64,000 nt of DNA from Oceanicaulis alexandrii DSM 11625 (GCF_000420265.1 NZ_ATUP01000001.1:1922001-1986000); one strand, 5' to 3'; counted from the first letter of the stretch, positions 54,291 to 62,741 are shown. Notes: a model not told the origin generated them from the sequence alone. Numbers and translations: made by a program.

Positions 54291-55439
54291 TCAACGTGCC
54301 TCCGGCTCTGGCAAAACCGCGAACGCCTGGGCGATCACCTCCAGAAACACAGGGTTGTGCGTACGTCTGTACGCGTCCAGCACCGCCTCGGTCAGCTTGA
54401 TCATGTGATCGTCGCCATGGCGGGCGGCGCGCCGGGCGGGATCGCCGGGCGCCAGGGGCTTGCGCGGGGCTTCGCTTTGTAGAGCGAGTGGCGTGAACGC
54501 CGTCTTCAGCGCTGCGCCATGTTCAAAGGCTCTGAACAGGAGTTGCCGGCCTACGGCGTCAGGCACGATCTGTGACAGGGTCCGGGCGGCGGCGGTTCCG
54601 GTCACCGCATGGGTGAAGACAATGACGGTGTAGGGCGTGCGCGCCAGCGACAGAAAGAGTTTCGCCATCACCGCCATGAGCGCGTCAAACCGGGCGTTCA
54701 GATCGCCGGACAGATCCACAAGGCTCACCTCCTCGGCGAAACCTGGCGCGTGGACCAGTTGGGCGTATCCGGCGGTGATCGCGCCTTCGCCCGGCGCATG
54801 CTTATCGCTTAACGGCTGGATCCGGCTCAGAGCCGCCTGAAAATCCAGAACGCCCTGGTTTGGCTGGTCCTTGATGGGCAGCGAGCTATGGCGGCTCGCC
54901 CATCCCGCCAGCGCGTTCGCGAGGGCGCGCAAGCGTGCGGGCGTCGCGTCAGATTGCAAGGCGCGGACAGCATGGGCGGTCTGAAGCACGCCATGGGCGG
55001 CCGAGCTTGAAAAGCCGAATGTCAGCCGGTTCACCCAGATGGCGGCGACTTCACGCCAGGGCTGGGTCTCAAGGGCGTCCTGAAAATAAGCGCGCCAGTC
55101 AGCATAGCGGCCGCGGGCGGCGATCAGCTCGCGCCAATCATCGGGATCGATAGGGCCGGTCCGGGCGTCCACCGGGGTGAAGCTGTCCTGTTCGCGGTCC
55201 AGCCAGGCCAGAGCTTCGCGCCCTTGTCCCATGGCGCTCAGGGCCTCCACCACCATGGGCGCGTGATTGTAATAGCCATTGGTCAGAACCGGTGAAAGCG
55301 CGTCCAGATGTTCGAGCGCGACGTCATGATGGCGATAATCAGGGCGGGTTTTCAGCGCGCTTCCGGCGGCTTGGGACAGGGCGCGATCCGCATGCCAGTT
55401 GCGGACATGCGGTTGAGGGCAATCAAGGGCGGCGGTCAT
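54291..55439 (-). CDS. Questin oxidase-like protein (DUF4243)
   Basis: 382 residues from the ATG at 55439, chosen because GGAG stands 6 bases upstream. The segment TNGYYNHAPMVVEALSAMG (about 50-68), then ALAWLD, RGRYADWRAYF and a later SLARTPYTVIVFTHAVTG, are typical of the questin_oxidase/DUF4243 family. Fungal questin oxidase (GedK in Aspergillus terreus) opens an anthraquinone ring with NADPH and oxygen. Bacterial members are poorly studied. The gene is divergent from soxR and starts about 30 bases from a promoter that contains the SoxR box, so it is very likely a SoxR target. No signal peptide is seen. Confidence 0.8.
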   Translation of the reverse strand: MTAALDCPQPHVRNWHADRALSQAAGSALKTRPDYRHHDVALEHLDALSPVLTNGYYNHAPMVVEALSAMGQGREALAWLDREQDSFTPVDARTGPIDPDDWRELIAARGRYADWRAYFQDALETQPWREVAAIWVNRLTFGFSSSAAHGVLQTAHAVRALQSDATPARLRALANALAGWASRHSSLPIKDQPNQGVLDFQAALSRIQPLSDKHAPGEGAITAGYAQLVHAPGFAEEVSLVDLSGDLNARFDALMAVMAKLFLSLARTPYTVIVFTHAVTGTAAARTLSQIVPDAVGRQLLFRAFEHGAALKTAFTPLALQSEAPRKPLAPGDPARRAARHGDDHMIKLTEAVLDAYRRTHNPVFLEVIAQAFAVLPEPEAR

Positions 55440-55474
55440 GGGGAACTCCAACACTCAAACTCGTGATGTTGGCA

Positions 55475-55505
55475 AGCGTAGTTTCTCAAGCTAACTTGAG
55501 GTCAA
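55475..55505 (-). promoter_or_regulatory. SoxR-dependent promoter with SoxR box
   Basis: On the minus strand: -35 TTGACC (55500-55505), a 19-base spacer and -10 TACGCT (55475-55480). The spacer holds the SoxR box CTCAAGTTAGCTTGAG (55485-55500), nearly the same as the E. coli soxS box. A 19-base spacer is the mark of MerR-family promoters. It reads toward the questin oxidase-like gene. Confidence 0.88.
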
Positions 55506-55533
55506 GGTTTTAAAATCAAGGAAAAACAATCTG

Positions 55534-55980
55534 ATGGCGCCGCGTCAAAAACTTCTCACCATTGGAGAGCTGTCTGCGCGGACGGGAGTCGCGGTTTCAG
55601 CGATCCGCTATTACGCCGATGGCGGGCTGGTGCACGCCTATCGCACCAATGCCGGTCAGCGCCGGTTCGCGCGCGCCGACATCAGGCGCGTCTCTTTCAT
55701 CCTGATTGCGCAGCAATTGGGCCTGAGTCTCGAGGAGATACGCAGCACGCTCGATCAACTGCCCGAAGGCCGGACCCCGAACAAGGCGGACTGGGCGCGT
55801 ATCTCGACGGGCATCAAGGCGCGCGTGGACGCGCGCATGGCGGAGCTGGAGCGGATCAGGTCCCGGCTTGACGGCTGTATCGGCTGTGGCTGCCTGTCGC
55901 TGGAAACCTGCCAGCTCTACAATCCCGGAGACAAAATGGGCAAACAGGGCAGCGGCCCCAGACGCTTGCTGGCGGACTGA
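55534..55980 (+). CDS. soxR: Redox-sensitive transcriptional activator SoxR
   Basis: A 148-residue MerR-family protein. The winged helix is LLTIGELSARTGVAVSAIRY with YADGGLVHAYRTNAGQRRF, followed by the dimerisation helix (about 85-112). The [2Fe-2S] site is complete: Cys115, Cys118, Cys120 and Cys126 in CIGCGCLSLETC, the exact SoxR spacing. Oxidation by redox-cycling compounds turns it into an activator. It is divergent from the questin oxidase-like gene, with a SoxR box between them. No soxS is present, as is normal outside enterics. Confidence 0.95.
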   Translation: MAPRQKLLTIGELSARTGVAVSAIRYYADGGLVHAYRTNAGQRRFARADIRRVSFILIAQQLGLSLEEIRSTLDQLPEGRTPNKADWARISTGIKARVDARMAELERIRSRLDGCIGCGCLSLETCQLYNPGDKMGKQGSGPRRLLAD

Positions 55981-56016
55981 CCCTGCATCGAACAGAGCCA
56001 GTCGCGCCATGCGGGA

Positions 56017-56283
56017 TTAAAGTGGGTAATCGCGTTCTGGATCCACGCCAGCCGTTTCGAGAAATTTGCGCATCTGCCGGACTTCATCCTTGGGCAGGGC
56101 GTGAGAGGCGTGATGGAAATTGGCGGTATGACCGCCCAGAGAGACAGCGAACTTGGCGCCGGACCGCTCACTGATCTCGGCCCCCAGCTCCACCAGAACA
56201 TGCTCCACATCGGCGGGCGCAAGGTTGGCGGGTTCAGGATGAGCGAACAGGGCGTGCAGGGTTTTGCGGTGCTTGTGATTCAT
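56017..56283 (-). CDS. Small HicA-fold protein (HicA-like, solitary)
   Basis: 88 residues. The pattern HRKTLHALFAHPEPANL, then VEHVLVELGAEISERSG, then the HicA-type core SLGGHTANFHHASH and the end EVRQMRKFLETAGVDP fit the YcfA/HicA mRNA-interferase fold, with its Gly-His beta strand. Classical HicA toxins pair with HicB, but no HicB-like gene is next to it, and the N-terminal extension is longer than in minimal HicA. Many bacteria carry this stand-alone type and its function is unclear. It is convergent with soxR and read alone. Confidence 0.65.
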   Translation of the reverse strand: MNHKHRKTLHALFAHPEPANLAPADVEHVLVELGAEISERSGAKFAVSLGGHTANFHHASHALPKDEVRQMRKFLETAGVDPERDYPL

Positions 56284-56494
56284 TTCAATGTCTCTTTCAG
56301 AGGATGTTTTCCTACCTTGTCAGGCTCTGTGTGATGGGGGAATGCGACCCTCTGTCTCGTTTGCGGCCTGCAGCAAGAGACTGAAAACAAGATCGTATTG
56401 AGACTGTTCACGCTAAAGTCGTAGATGCGCTTGGACACTTTCTGTCTTTCCGTTAACATTTTCGGGAAATGGAAAGTGAGACTGTGGGTTCCCC

Positions 56495-57667
56495 ATGCAT
56501 CAGCCTCTGAGCGGTCTTCGAATTCTCACCCTCGAACAGTACGGCGCGGGGCCATATGGCACGCAATTGTTGGCCTCACTGGGGGCTGACGTGATCAAGA
56601 TCGAGAACCCGTCGGTCGGCGGCGACAGCGCGCGCCTCGCGGGGCCTTATTTTCTTGGCGATCATGACAGCGAGTTTTTCCAGACCTTCAACCGCGGAAA
56701 GCGCTCCATGTCGCTGGATCTCAAGGATCGCGGCGATCGCAGGATCTTTGACCGGCTGGTGATGAGCGCGGACGCTTGCGCCAACAATCTGCGCGGTGAC
56801 CAGGCCTCAGAACTGAAAGTGGATTACCCCCATCTCAGCGCGGTGAAGCCGGACATCGTCTGCGCACATCTGTCCGCTTATGGCCGGCAGGGCGAGCGCA
56901 AGCATTGGCCAGGATATGACTATCTGATGCAGGCTGAAGCGGGCTTGATGGCGATGACCGGAGAGCCGGACACGCCGCCCACGCGTTTTGGCATGTCGAT
57001 GATTGATTATATGGGCGGCACGATGATGGCGCTGGGACTGGTGTCGGCGGTGCTGGGCGCCAAACGCACGGGCCGGGGCTGTGATGTGGATGTGTCGCTG
57101 TTTGATGCGGCCCTGCATCAGCTCTCCTATTCAGCGACCTGGTTCCTTAACGAGGGCAAATGCGCCGAGCGCCTTGAACGCTCGGCCCATCCTTCGGTGG
57201 CGCCCAGCCAGCTGTTCCGGACCGCGGATGGCTGGCTCTTCGTGATGTGCCAGTTGCCGAAATTCTGGGGCGCGTTCTGCAAGGCGGTGGGGCGGCCGGA
57301 TCTTCTGGACAATCCGCACTATGCCGACATGGCGGCGCGCCGGGCGAACAGGGCGAAGCTGCAGGATGAGCTGGATGCGTTTTTGTCCACGCGCTCTACA
57401 GCGGAATGGATGACGGTGCTGGGGGGCGTGACGCCAGTGGCGCCGGTCAATTCAATGGCGTGTGCGCTCGCCTCGCCCCAGGCGCGGCACATGATCGAGA
57501 CGGTGCCTCATCCAGACAAGCCCGACGGGCTGAAAATGGTGCGCGATCCATTCCGCATCAACGGCGCGCCGACGCCGACGCGCCGCGCGCCGAAGCTGGG
57601 CGAGGATACGCGCGCCATTCTCGATGAAATGCTGTCTGAATCCCATGAAGACCGGGCGGCGGAATAG
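56495..57667 (+). CDS. CaiB/BaiF-family (class III) CoA-transferase
   Basis: 390 residues. The start GLRILTLEQYGAGPYGTQLL and LGADVIKIENPSVGGDSAR are the family N-terminus; FNRGKRSMSLDLKD binds CoA. The catalytic Asp is at about residue 171 in MSMIDYMGG, equivalent to Asp169 of formyl-CoA transferase. It moves CoA between carboxylic acids. Glutaryl-CoA dehydrogenase is encoded about 2 kb downstream and a GntR regulator is next, so glutarate CoA-transferase activity (as in human SUGCT or bacterial GcdG) is a fair inference. Oxalate, carnitine or other acids cannot be ruled out. Confidence 0.87.
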   Translation: MHQPLSGLRILTLEQYGAGPYGTQLLASLGADVIKIENPSVGGDSARLAGPYFLGDHDSEFFQTFNRGKRSMSLDLKDRGDRRIFDRLVMSADACANNLRGDQASELKVDYPHLSAVKPDIVCAHLSAYGRQGERKHWPGYDYLMQAEAGLMAMTGEPDTPPTRFGMSMIDYMGGTMMALGLVSAVLGAKRTGRGCDVDVSLFDAALHQLSYSATWFLNEGKCAERLERSAHPSVAPSQLFRTADGWLFVMCQLPKFWGAFCKAVGRPDLLDNPHYADMAARRANRAKLQDELDAFLSTRSTAEWMTVLGGVTPVAPVNSMACALASPQARHMIETVPHPDKPDGLKMVRDPFRINGAPTPTRRAPKLGEDTRAILDEMLSESHEDRAAE

Positions 57668-57668
57668 G

Positions 57669-58421
57669 CTAGTCCACTTCGCGCTGCATGGTCATTTCAT
57701 AGGTGAAGCGATCCGCCGGATGCACAGTGTCGGACAGGGCGATGATGCGTCCGCCCTTGTCATAGTAGCGCCGCATGGTGCGCAGCACCGCGGTGCCGGC
57801 TTCCGCATCCAGCGCTTCCGCTTCGGTATCGGTCAGAAGTCCGCCTGAAATCGTCTGTTCGATCCGGGCCGTGGGCGCGCCGCGTTCGGTCGCCATCCAT
57901 TCGGTGACGCCGCCATTCAGTTCCACGAACACGTCCACCGGCGGCGCCAGGTCGGACCGGATATACATGTCGGTCAGAGCCAGGGGCGCCCGATCGGGCT
58001 GGCCGCGCAGGCCATGCACATGCAGATAGTCGCTGCCGGGCGCCACGCCGAAGGCGCGCGCCACTGCAGGGTCCAGCGGGCCCGTATGCTGACGGATCGG
58101 TTTCAGACGCGCCGCACGCGTGTACTGCATCAGGTCATCCACGCTGCCCAGACGCTGGGCGAAACCCGCGCGCGCCTCGGAGGCGACGACGACGGTGCCG
58201 GCGCCGCGGCGGCGCGCGATCAGCCCCGCCTCTGCGAGCAGGCGCAGCGCTTCACGCACGGTATGACGCGAGACGCCGTATTGTTCGGTGAGAGCATGCT
58301 CGGTGGGTAACAGCTCGCCGACCGCCGGATGGCCGGATGCGATCCCGGAGCGAAGGGTTTCCGCCAGCGTCATATAGCGCGGCGCACTGGAAATCGGTTC
58401 TACGCCTGAATGATCGGACAC
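57669..58421 (-). CDS. GntR-family regulator, HutC subfamily with UTRA domain
   Basis: 250 residues. The N-terminal winged helix contains MTLAETLRSGIASGHPAVG, LLPTEHALTEQYGVSRHTVR and EALRLLAEAGLIARRRGAGT. The C-terminal UTRA ligand domain follows (YLHVHGLRGQPDRAPLAL; TDTEAEALDAEAGTAVLRTM). HutC-type regulators usually bind a metabolite and repress a catabolic operon. It is convergent with the CoA-transferase gene (stops one base apart) and 88 bp from the crotonase-fold gene on the same strand. The effector is unknown, perhaps a dicarboxylate or its CoA ester. Confidence 0.9.
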   Translation of the reverse strand: MSDHSGVEPISSAPRYMTLAETLRSGIASGHPAVGELLPTEHALTEQYGVSRHTVREALRLLAEAGLIARRRGAGTVVVASEARAGFAQRLGSVDDLMQYTRAARLKPIRQHTGPLDPAVARAFGVAPGSDYLHVHGLRGQPDRAPLALTDMYIRSDLAPPVDVFVELNGGVTEWMATERGAPTARIEQTISGGLLTDTEAEALDAEAGTAVLRTMRRYYDKGGRIIALSDTVHPADRFTYEMTMQREVD

Positions 58422-58509
58422 AGGATCCTCCCGCCTGAAAGTCGCGCTAACATAATCGCTGCATCCAGGAATGCGAGGCGCGCCTGCATGGTGCAGGGCA
58501 ACACGAGGA

Positions 58510-59292
58510 TCAGGGCTTGGGGAAGTCCGGACGCCGTTTGTCCAGAAAGGCTTTGTAACCCTCCTGGAAATGTTCGCCGGAAAACGCTTCCAGGAACAGC
58601 GCCCGTGTCTGTTCGCAGTCCTGATCCTGCCCGGCCTCGATCAACGCAATCATCTGTTTGGTGATTTTTGCGGTGTGGCTGGAGGCGCGGGTGATATGGC
58701 TGACATATTCGTTGACGCTTTCCTTGAGGATTCCCGGAGGCGTCAGCCGATTGATCAGGCCGATCTGCAGGGCGGTCTCTGCATCAATCAAACGCGCGGT
58801 GAACAGCAAATCCTTGGCGGCTGCAGACCCGACCGCGTTCACCAGTCTGCGCGTATCGTTGAAAGGGTACACAAGCCCCAACCGTGCCGGGGTGACGCCA
58901 AAGCGTGCGCCCTGGGCGGCGAAACGCAGATCACAGGCCAAGGCGAGCGCGCAGCCGCCGCCCACGCACGCGCCTTCAATGGATGCGATCGTGGGTTTGG
59001 GAAAGTCCGCGAGACCATCCAGCGCGGCGCCGATAGCGCGCGAATAGGCTTCCGCACGCTCGGGCGTGGCGTAGACGTCCTCAAATTCAGAGATGTCCGC
59101 GCCCGCCGCAAATGCGCCGCCTTTGCCGCGGACAATGAGAACCTGGATATCGCTGTCCGCTTCGGCTTCCGCCAAAAGCTCCGAAATCTCCAGCCACATC
59201 GCTTCAGTGAGCGCATTGTGCTTGGCGGGCCGGTTGAGCACCAGGGACGCGACCGCGTCGTGTCGGGTGAGATAGACCGGTTCATCGTGCAT
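58510..59292 (-). CDS. Crotonase-fold (enoyl-CoA hydratase/isomerase family) protein lacking both catalytic Glu
   Basis: 260 residues with the crotonase oxyanion segments GAFAAGADISEFE and EGACVGGGCALALACDL. The two Glu of hydratases are missing: the E144 position in GGGCALA is Ala, and the E164 position in FGVTPARLGLVYP is Ala. It may therefore not hydrate enoyl-CoA; other crotonase-family reactions (isomerisation, decarboxylation, thioester hydrolysis) are possible. Genome pipelines would probably name it enoyl-CoA hydratase. It lies between the GntR gene and glutaryl-CoA dehydrogenase, so an acyl-CoA substrate is likely. Confidence 0.85.
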   Translation of the reverse strand: MHDEPVYLTRHDAVASLVLNRPAKHNALTEAMWLEISELLAEAEADSDIQVLIVRGKGGAFAAGADISEFEDVYATPERAEAYSRAIGAALDGLADFPKPTIASIEGACVGGGCALALACDLRFAAQGARFGVTPARLGLVYPFNDTRRLVNAVGSAAAKDLLFTARLIDAETALQIGLINRLTPPGILKESVNEYVSHITRASSHTAKITKQMIALIEAGQDQDCEQTRALFLEAFSGEHFQEGYKAFLDKRRPDFPKP

Positions 59293-59409
59293 GGTTTTGC
59301 CCTGGAACGTCTTCCAAACTGATTTGTTTCTTGCGCCAGATTGCAGTGAATCGTCAAGAAATTAGGGGTGAGGCGTAATGTCTCCGGTGCGAAAAAATTG
59401 TCCGTGTCC

Positions 59410-59426
59410 TGTCAAAAAACTTGACA
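59410..59426. promoter_or_regulatory. Inverted repeat TGTCAA-N5-TTGACA upstream of the small membrane gene
   Basis: A perfect 6-bp inverted repeat whose right arm is a consensus -35 hexamer (TTGACA). A TATAAC at 59450-59455 is a possible -10, but the 23-base gap is too long for a simple sigma-70 promoter. It may be an operator. Confidence 0.35.
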
Positions 59427-59479
59427 CCCCGATCGGAAAGTGACAGTTTTATAACGGTGAGCAATCATAGGAGGTCCGC

Positions 59480-59695
59480 ATGTCTCATTTTGTTGGTGTG
59501 GGTCTGATCGCCGCCTGGTTGGCTTTTGCTGTGTTGGCGCCGCGTCTGGCGTCTGCAGAAGTGACAAGCCTACTGGCCCTGGTCGGCATGGCGCTGACCC
59601 TGGTCGTCCTGTTCGCCACTGGCCGGCTCACTCGGCCGGATCCGCTGGCGTTGAACTTGACAGGACGGCGTCCGTACTGGGAAACGCGCACTTAA
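59480..59695 (+). CDS. Small two-TM membrane protein, 71 residues
   Basis: 71 residues with an ideal ribosome site (AGGAGG, 5 bases before the ATG). Two hydrophobic helices (about 4-22 and 28-47) are followed by a basic tail, TGRLTRPDPLALNLTGRRPY. No family is recognised. It has its own upstream inverted repeat and a strong terminator 27 bases after the stop, so it is a single-gene transcript. The clean expression signals make it a real gene despite its size. Confidence 0.7.
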   Translation: MSHFVGVGLIAAWLAFAVLAPRLASAEVTSLLALVGMALTLVVLFATGRLTRPDPLALNLTGRRPYWETRT

Positions 59696-59722
59696 GCGTT
59701 TCACCTCAGATAGACCCAAGAC

Positions 59723-59757
59723 AAAAAAACCCCGGCGCTTCGGCGCCGGGGTTTTTT
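59723..59757. terminator. Bidirectional terminator with UUCG tetraloop
   Basis: A perfect stem (ACCCCGGCGC with GCGCCGGGGT plus flanking A/T pairs) closes a TTCG loop, the extra-stable C(UUCG)G type. A- and T-runs on the two sides let it end both the small gene (+) and glutaryl-CoA dehydrogenase (-). Confidence 0.95.
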
Positions 59758-59777
59758 GTTGTGATGGCGAGGGTGGA

Positions 59778-60965
59778 TCAGGAAAACGCCTGAAGCCCGG
59801 TCATGGCGCGGCCCAGGATCAGGGCGTGCACGTCATGAGTGCCTTCATAGGTGTTCACCGTCTCCAGATTAATGGCGTGGCGCAGGATATGGTATTCCTC
59901 GGCGATGCCGTTGCCGCCATGGATGTCGCGCGCCTCGCGGGCGATGGCCAGGGCCTTGCCGCAATTGTTGCGCTTCATCATGGAGATGGCTTCAGGCAGC
60001 CAGGCGCCCTGGTCCATCAGACGCCCGAGCTGCAGCGCGCCTTGATAACCCAGCGCGATCTCGGTCTGCATGTCGGCGAGTTTCTTCTGCACCAGCTGGG
60101 TGCCGGCGATCGGCTTGCCGAACACGACGCGGTCCATGGCGTAGTCGCGGGCCGCGTGCAGGCAGAATTCAGCCGCGCCCATGGCGCCCCAGGCGATGCC
60201 GTAGCGCGCCTTGTTCAGGCAAGAGAACGGCCCGCGCAGGCCTTTGACGTGCGGCAGCAGGTTCTCTTCAGGCACAAACGCGTCACTAAGCGAGATCGAG
60301 CCGGTGATTGACGCACGCAGGCTGAGCTTGCCTTCGATCTTGGGGCAATCAAAACCGTCCGTGCCCTTGTCGACGATGAAGCCGCGGATTTCGCCGTCGA
60401 GCTTGGCCCAGACCACCGCCAGGTCAGAGATCGGCGAATTGGTGATCCACATCTTCGCGCCGTTGAGCACATAGCCGCCATCGACCTTTTTGGCGGTGGT
60501 GCGCATGGCGCCCGGATCTGAGCCGCCATCGGGTTCAGTCAGGCCGAAACAGCCCACATATTCGCCGCTGGCGAGCTTGGGCAGGTATTTGTGTTTCTGT
60601 TCTTCGGTGCCGAACGCCTCGATCGGATACATGACGAGCGAGGATTGCACGCTCATCGCCGAGCGATAGCCGGAATCAATGGCTTCCACTTCGCGCGCGA
60701 TCAGCCCGTAAGCGACATGGGACAGGCCCGCGCCGCCATATTCCTCGGCCACGGTGGCCCCCAGAAGGCCCATCTCGCCCATCTCGGTCATGATGGCGCG
60801 ATCAAAGCTTTCCTCGCGATAGGCGTCGACCACGCGGGGCAACAGCTTCTCGCGGCAATAACTGCGGGCGCTGTCGGCGATCATGCGTTCGTCTTCGCTC
60901 AGCTGCTGCTGCAGATGCAGCGGGTCTTCCCAGGAAAAGCTGAGGCCGGTGTCTTTCGCCGCCAT
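59778..60965 (-). CDS. gcdH: Glutaryl-CoA dehydrogenase
   Basis: 395 residues from the ATG at 60965; the open frame extends to 61052 without support. Acyl-CoA dehydrogenase marks are [16 protein letters not shown] and [11 protein letters not shown]. The GcdH-specific parts are the catalytic Glu in [34 protein letters not shown] and [13 protein letters not shown]. The enzyme oxidises and decarboxylates glutaryl-CoA to crotonyl-CoA, passing electrons to ETF; it ends lysine, tryptophan and glutarate breakdown. It is a single gene with a strong terminator, in a neighbourhood with a CaiB-type CoA-transferase. Confidence 0.93.
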   Translation of the reverse strand: MAAKDTGLSFSWEDPLHLQQQLSEDERMIADSARSYCREKLLPRVVDAYREESFDRAIMTEMGEMGLLGATVAEEYGGAGLSHVAYGLIAREVEAIDSGYRSAMSVQSSLVMYPIEAFGTEEQKHKYLPKLASGEYVGCFGLTEPDGGSDPGAMRTTAKKVDGGYVLNGAKMWITNSPISDLAVVWAKLDGEIRGFIVDKGTDGFDCPKIEGKLSLRASITGSISLSDAFVPEENLLPHVKGLRGPFSCLNKARYGIAWGAMGAAEFCLHAARDYAMDRVVFGKPIAGTQLVQKKLADMQTEIALGYQGALQLGRLMDQGAWLPEAISMMKRNNCGKALAIAREARDIHGGNGIAEEYHILRHAINLETVNTYEGTHDVHALILGRAMTGLQAFS

Positions 60966-61227
60966 GGGGATATCCTTCTTCGTCTCTTGAAGCCTTATAT
61001 GGCCCGTCACTGGTCCCAAGGCCAGCCGGGCCGACGGCCTGTCTTTGTCCACGCGGAGGGTGGTAGCGGAGTGAAGGACGTGCGGGCAAGCGAGCCGTAG
61101 GGGCTGGGCTGAGATTTTCAGCCGTTAACACAGGCGTGAAGAGGAGCGCCGCCGCGGCCATCTGGACCTTTACCCTTGAAAGGCGCAGGTTTGGGGCTGT
61201 TTTGACGCCTGAGTCCGGAGCGCCTTG
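60966..61227. other. Intergenic region (262 bp), divergent promoters
   Basis: It lies between gcdH (-) and the thioredoxin-fold gene (+). No ORF with a credible start, no tRNA and no clear repeat is seen. GAGGAG occurs at 61140-61145 but is not followed by a usable start. Confidence 0.5.
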
Positions 61228-61671
61228 ATGAAACGCCCAATCCTGCCTGACAGCACTGACATTGCGGATACGGCGACGCCTTACGCTTCGGCGCCTGATC
61301 CCAGGGGCGCGCTTGGCAACGCCGAATACGCCGCCCGCTCGGGCAAGCGGGTGCTGGCGGTGTTCGGCGCGGACTGGTGCCCGGATGCGCGCCGCTTCGC
61401 CAGCGTTCTCGCCCTGCCGCAGCTGCAGGACTTTCTGAGCGAGCGCTATGAGGTCGTGCTGATTGACGTGGGCCGGTACGGCAAGAATCTCGACCTGGCC
61501 GCCAGCTATGGCCTGGACAAGGTTGAAGGCGCTCCCGCCATCATCGTGGCGGATTCTGATGGCCGCGTGATCAATCCTGGCGGCGCCTATGACTGGCGCA
61601 CCGCCCGGTCTCGCCGCCCGCAGGAATTTGCGGACTTTCTCGCTGTCTACGCCGAGGCGCCCGCCCCATGA
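61228..61671 (+). CDS. Thioredoxin-fold protein with a single active-site Cys
   Basis: 147 residues from the ATG at 61228 (an in-frame TTG is at 61225). GKRVLAVFGADWCPDARRFA (about 39-58) is a thioredoxin active-site region, but the CxxC is CPDA, so only the first Cys is kept. The cis-Pro loop EGAPAIIVADSDGRV and the end FADFLAVY fit the fold. With one Cys it could act like a monothiol reductant or peroxidase-type protein. No signal peptide. It overlaps the FAD oxidoreductase gene by 4 bp, so the two are probably functional partners. Confidence 0.8.
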   Translation: MKRPILPDSTDIADTATPYASAPDPRGALGNAEYAARSGKRVLAVFGADWCPDARRFASVLALPQLQDFLSERYEVVLIDVGRYGKNLDLAASYGLDKVEGAPAIIVADSDGRVINPGGAYDWRTARSRRPQEFADFLAVYAEAPAP

Positions 61672-62741
61672 CACGCCAGGTGGTGCTGGTCGGCGCGGGG
61701 CATGCCCATATGGAGGCTCTGAAGAAAGCGCGCCGCTTCGCCAACGCCGGTTTGTCTCTGACCCTGATCGATCCCGGCGCCTTCTGGTATTCTGGCGCTG
61801 CGACGGGAATGCTGTCGGGCGCGCTGGACCCGGACGCCGCTCGCCTGAACCCGTCCGACCTCGAAGGACCTTTCGATCATGTGCGCCAACGCGTCGTCTC
61901 GGTGGACCCGCAAGCGCGGACCGTCACCTTGCAGGATGGCGAGCGGCGCGCCTATGACGTCTTGTCCTTGAACACGGGTAGCCGCATCGCCGAGACGCCC
62001 TTGCTCGCGGCGGGCGCGATACCGGTCAAACCTGTCAGCGCGCTGGCGGGACTGCGCGCAACGCTGGAGGCCAATCTCGGTCAGTTGCGGCTTGCGGTGG
62101 CGGGCGCTGGCGCGACAGGCGTCGAGATCGCCTTGTCCATGGCCAGCCTGCAGAGACGCCTGGGCGCCCGCCCGCAAACCCTGCTCGCCGGGCCTGAGCT
62201 GATGCCGGGCTGGCCGGATCGGGCGCGGCGCCTGGCTCTGGAGGCGATGGCGCGCTGCGGCGTGGAGTATGTGCCCCATCGGGTCGAGGATCTGTCCATG
62301 GGGTTGGTGCATTTCGGGCAGCGCAAGGTCGCGCCCGTGGACATTCTGGTGGCGGCGACCGGGCTCAGCGCCAATGTGCCCGATGGATTGGAGGCGCCCG
62401 AGGAAGGTTTGCCGGTCAACGCGGATCTATCTTGGACCGGGGATCCCGCGGTGTTCGCAGCGGGCGATTGCGCTCGCATTGTGGACCATCCCCGGCCCAA
62501 GCTGGGCGTGTTCGGCGTGCGCGCGGCGCCGATCCTGATCCAGAACCTGATCAACGCCGCATTGGGTCAAAAGGCGCGCCGGCATTACACGCCGCAGTCA
62601 AGATGGCTGTCGATACTGGATGTGGGCGACGGGACGGGGCTGGCGCGCTATGGCGATCTGGCGTTTTCAGGTAAGCCGGCCTTGCACCTCAAACGCTGGC
62701 TCGATAGCCGTTTCCTGCAACGTTACAGGGTGGAGCACTGA
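61668..62741 (+). CDS. FAD-dependent pyridine nucleotide oxidoreductase (NDH-2/SelD-associated type)
   Basis: 357 residues. The FAD motif VVLVGAGHAHMEALK (about 5-19) has the Gly-His-Ala-His form seen in oxidoreductases related to the selenide-dikinase-linked group and NDH-2. The NAD(P) motif is VAGAGATGVEIALSM (about 143-157), and the FAD-ribityl motif is AVFAAGDCARI (about 262). No redox CxxC and no C-terminal TM helix are seen, so it is not a classic disulfide reductase or membrane NDH-2. It sits in a coupled operon with a thioredoxin-fold gene (upstream, 4-bp overlap) and phzF-like gene (1-bp overlap). Its acceptor is unknown. Confidence 0.82.
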   Translation: MTRQVVLVGAGHAHMEALKKARRFANAGLSLTLIDPGAFWYSGAATGMLSGALDPDAARLNPSDLEGPFDHVRQRVVSVDPQARTVTLQDGERRAYDVLSLNTGSRIAETPLLAAGAIPVKPVSALAGLRATLEANLGQLRLAVAGAGATGVEIALSMASLQRRLGARPQTLLAGPELMPGWPDRARRLALEAMARCGVEYVPHRVEDLSMGLVHFGQRKVAPVDILVAATGLSANVPDGLEAPEEGLPVNADLSWTGDPAVFAAGDCARIVDHPRPKLGVFGVRAAPILIQNLINAALGQKARRHYTPQSRWLSILDVGDGTGLARYGDLAFSGKPALHLKRWLDSRFLQRYRVEH

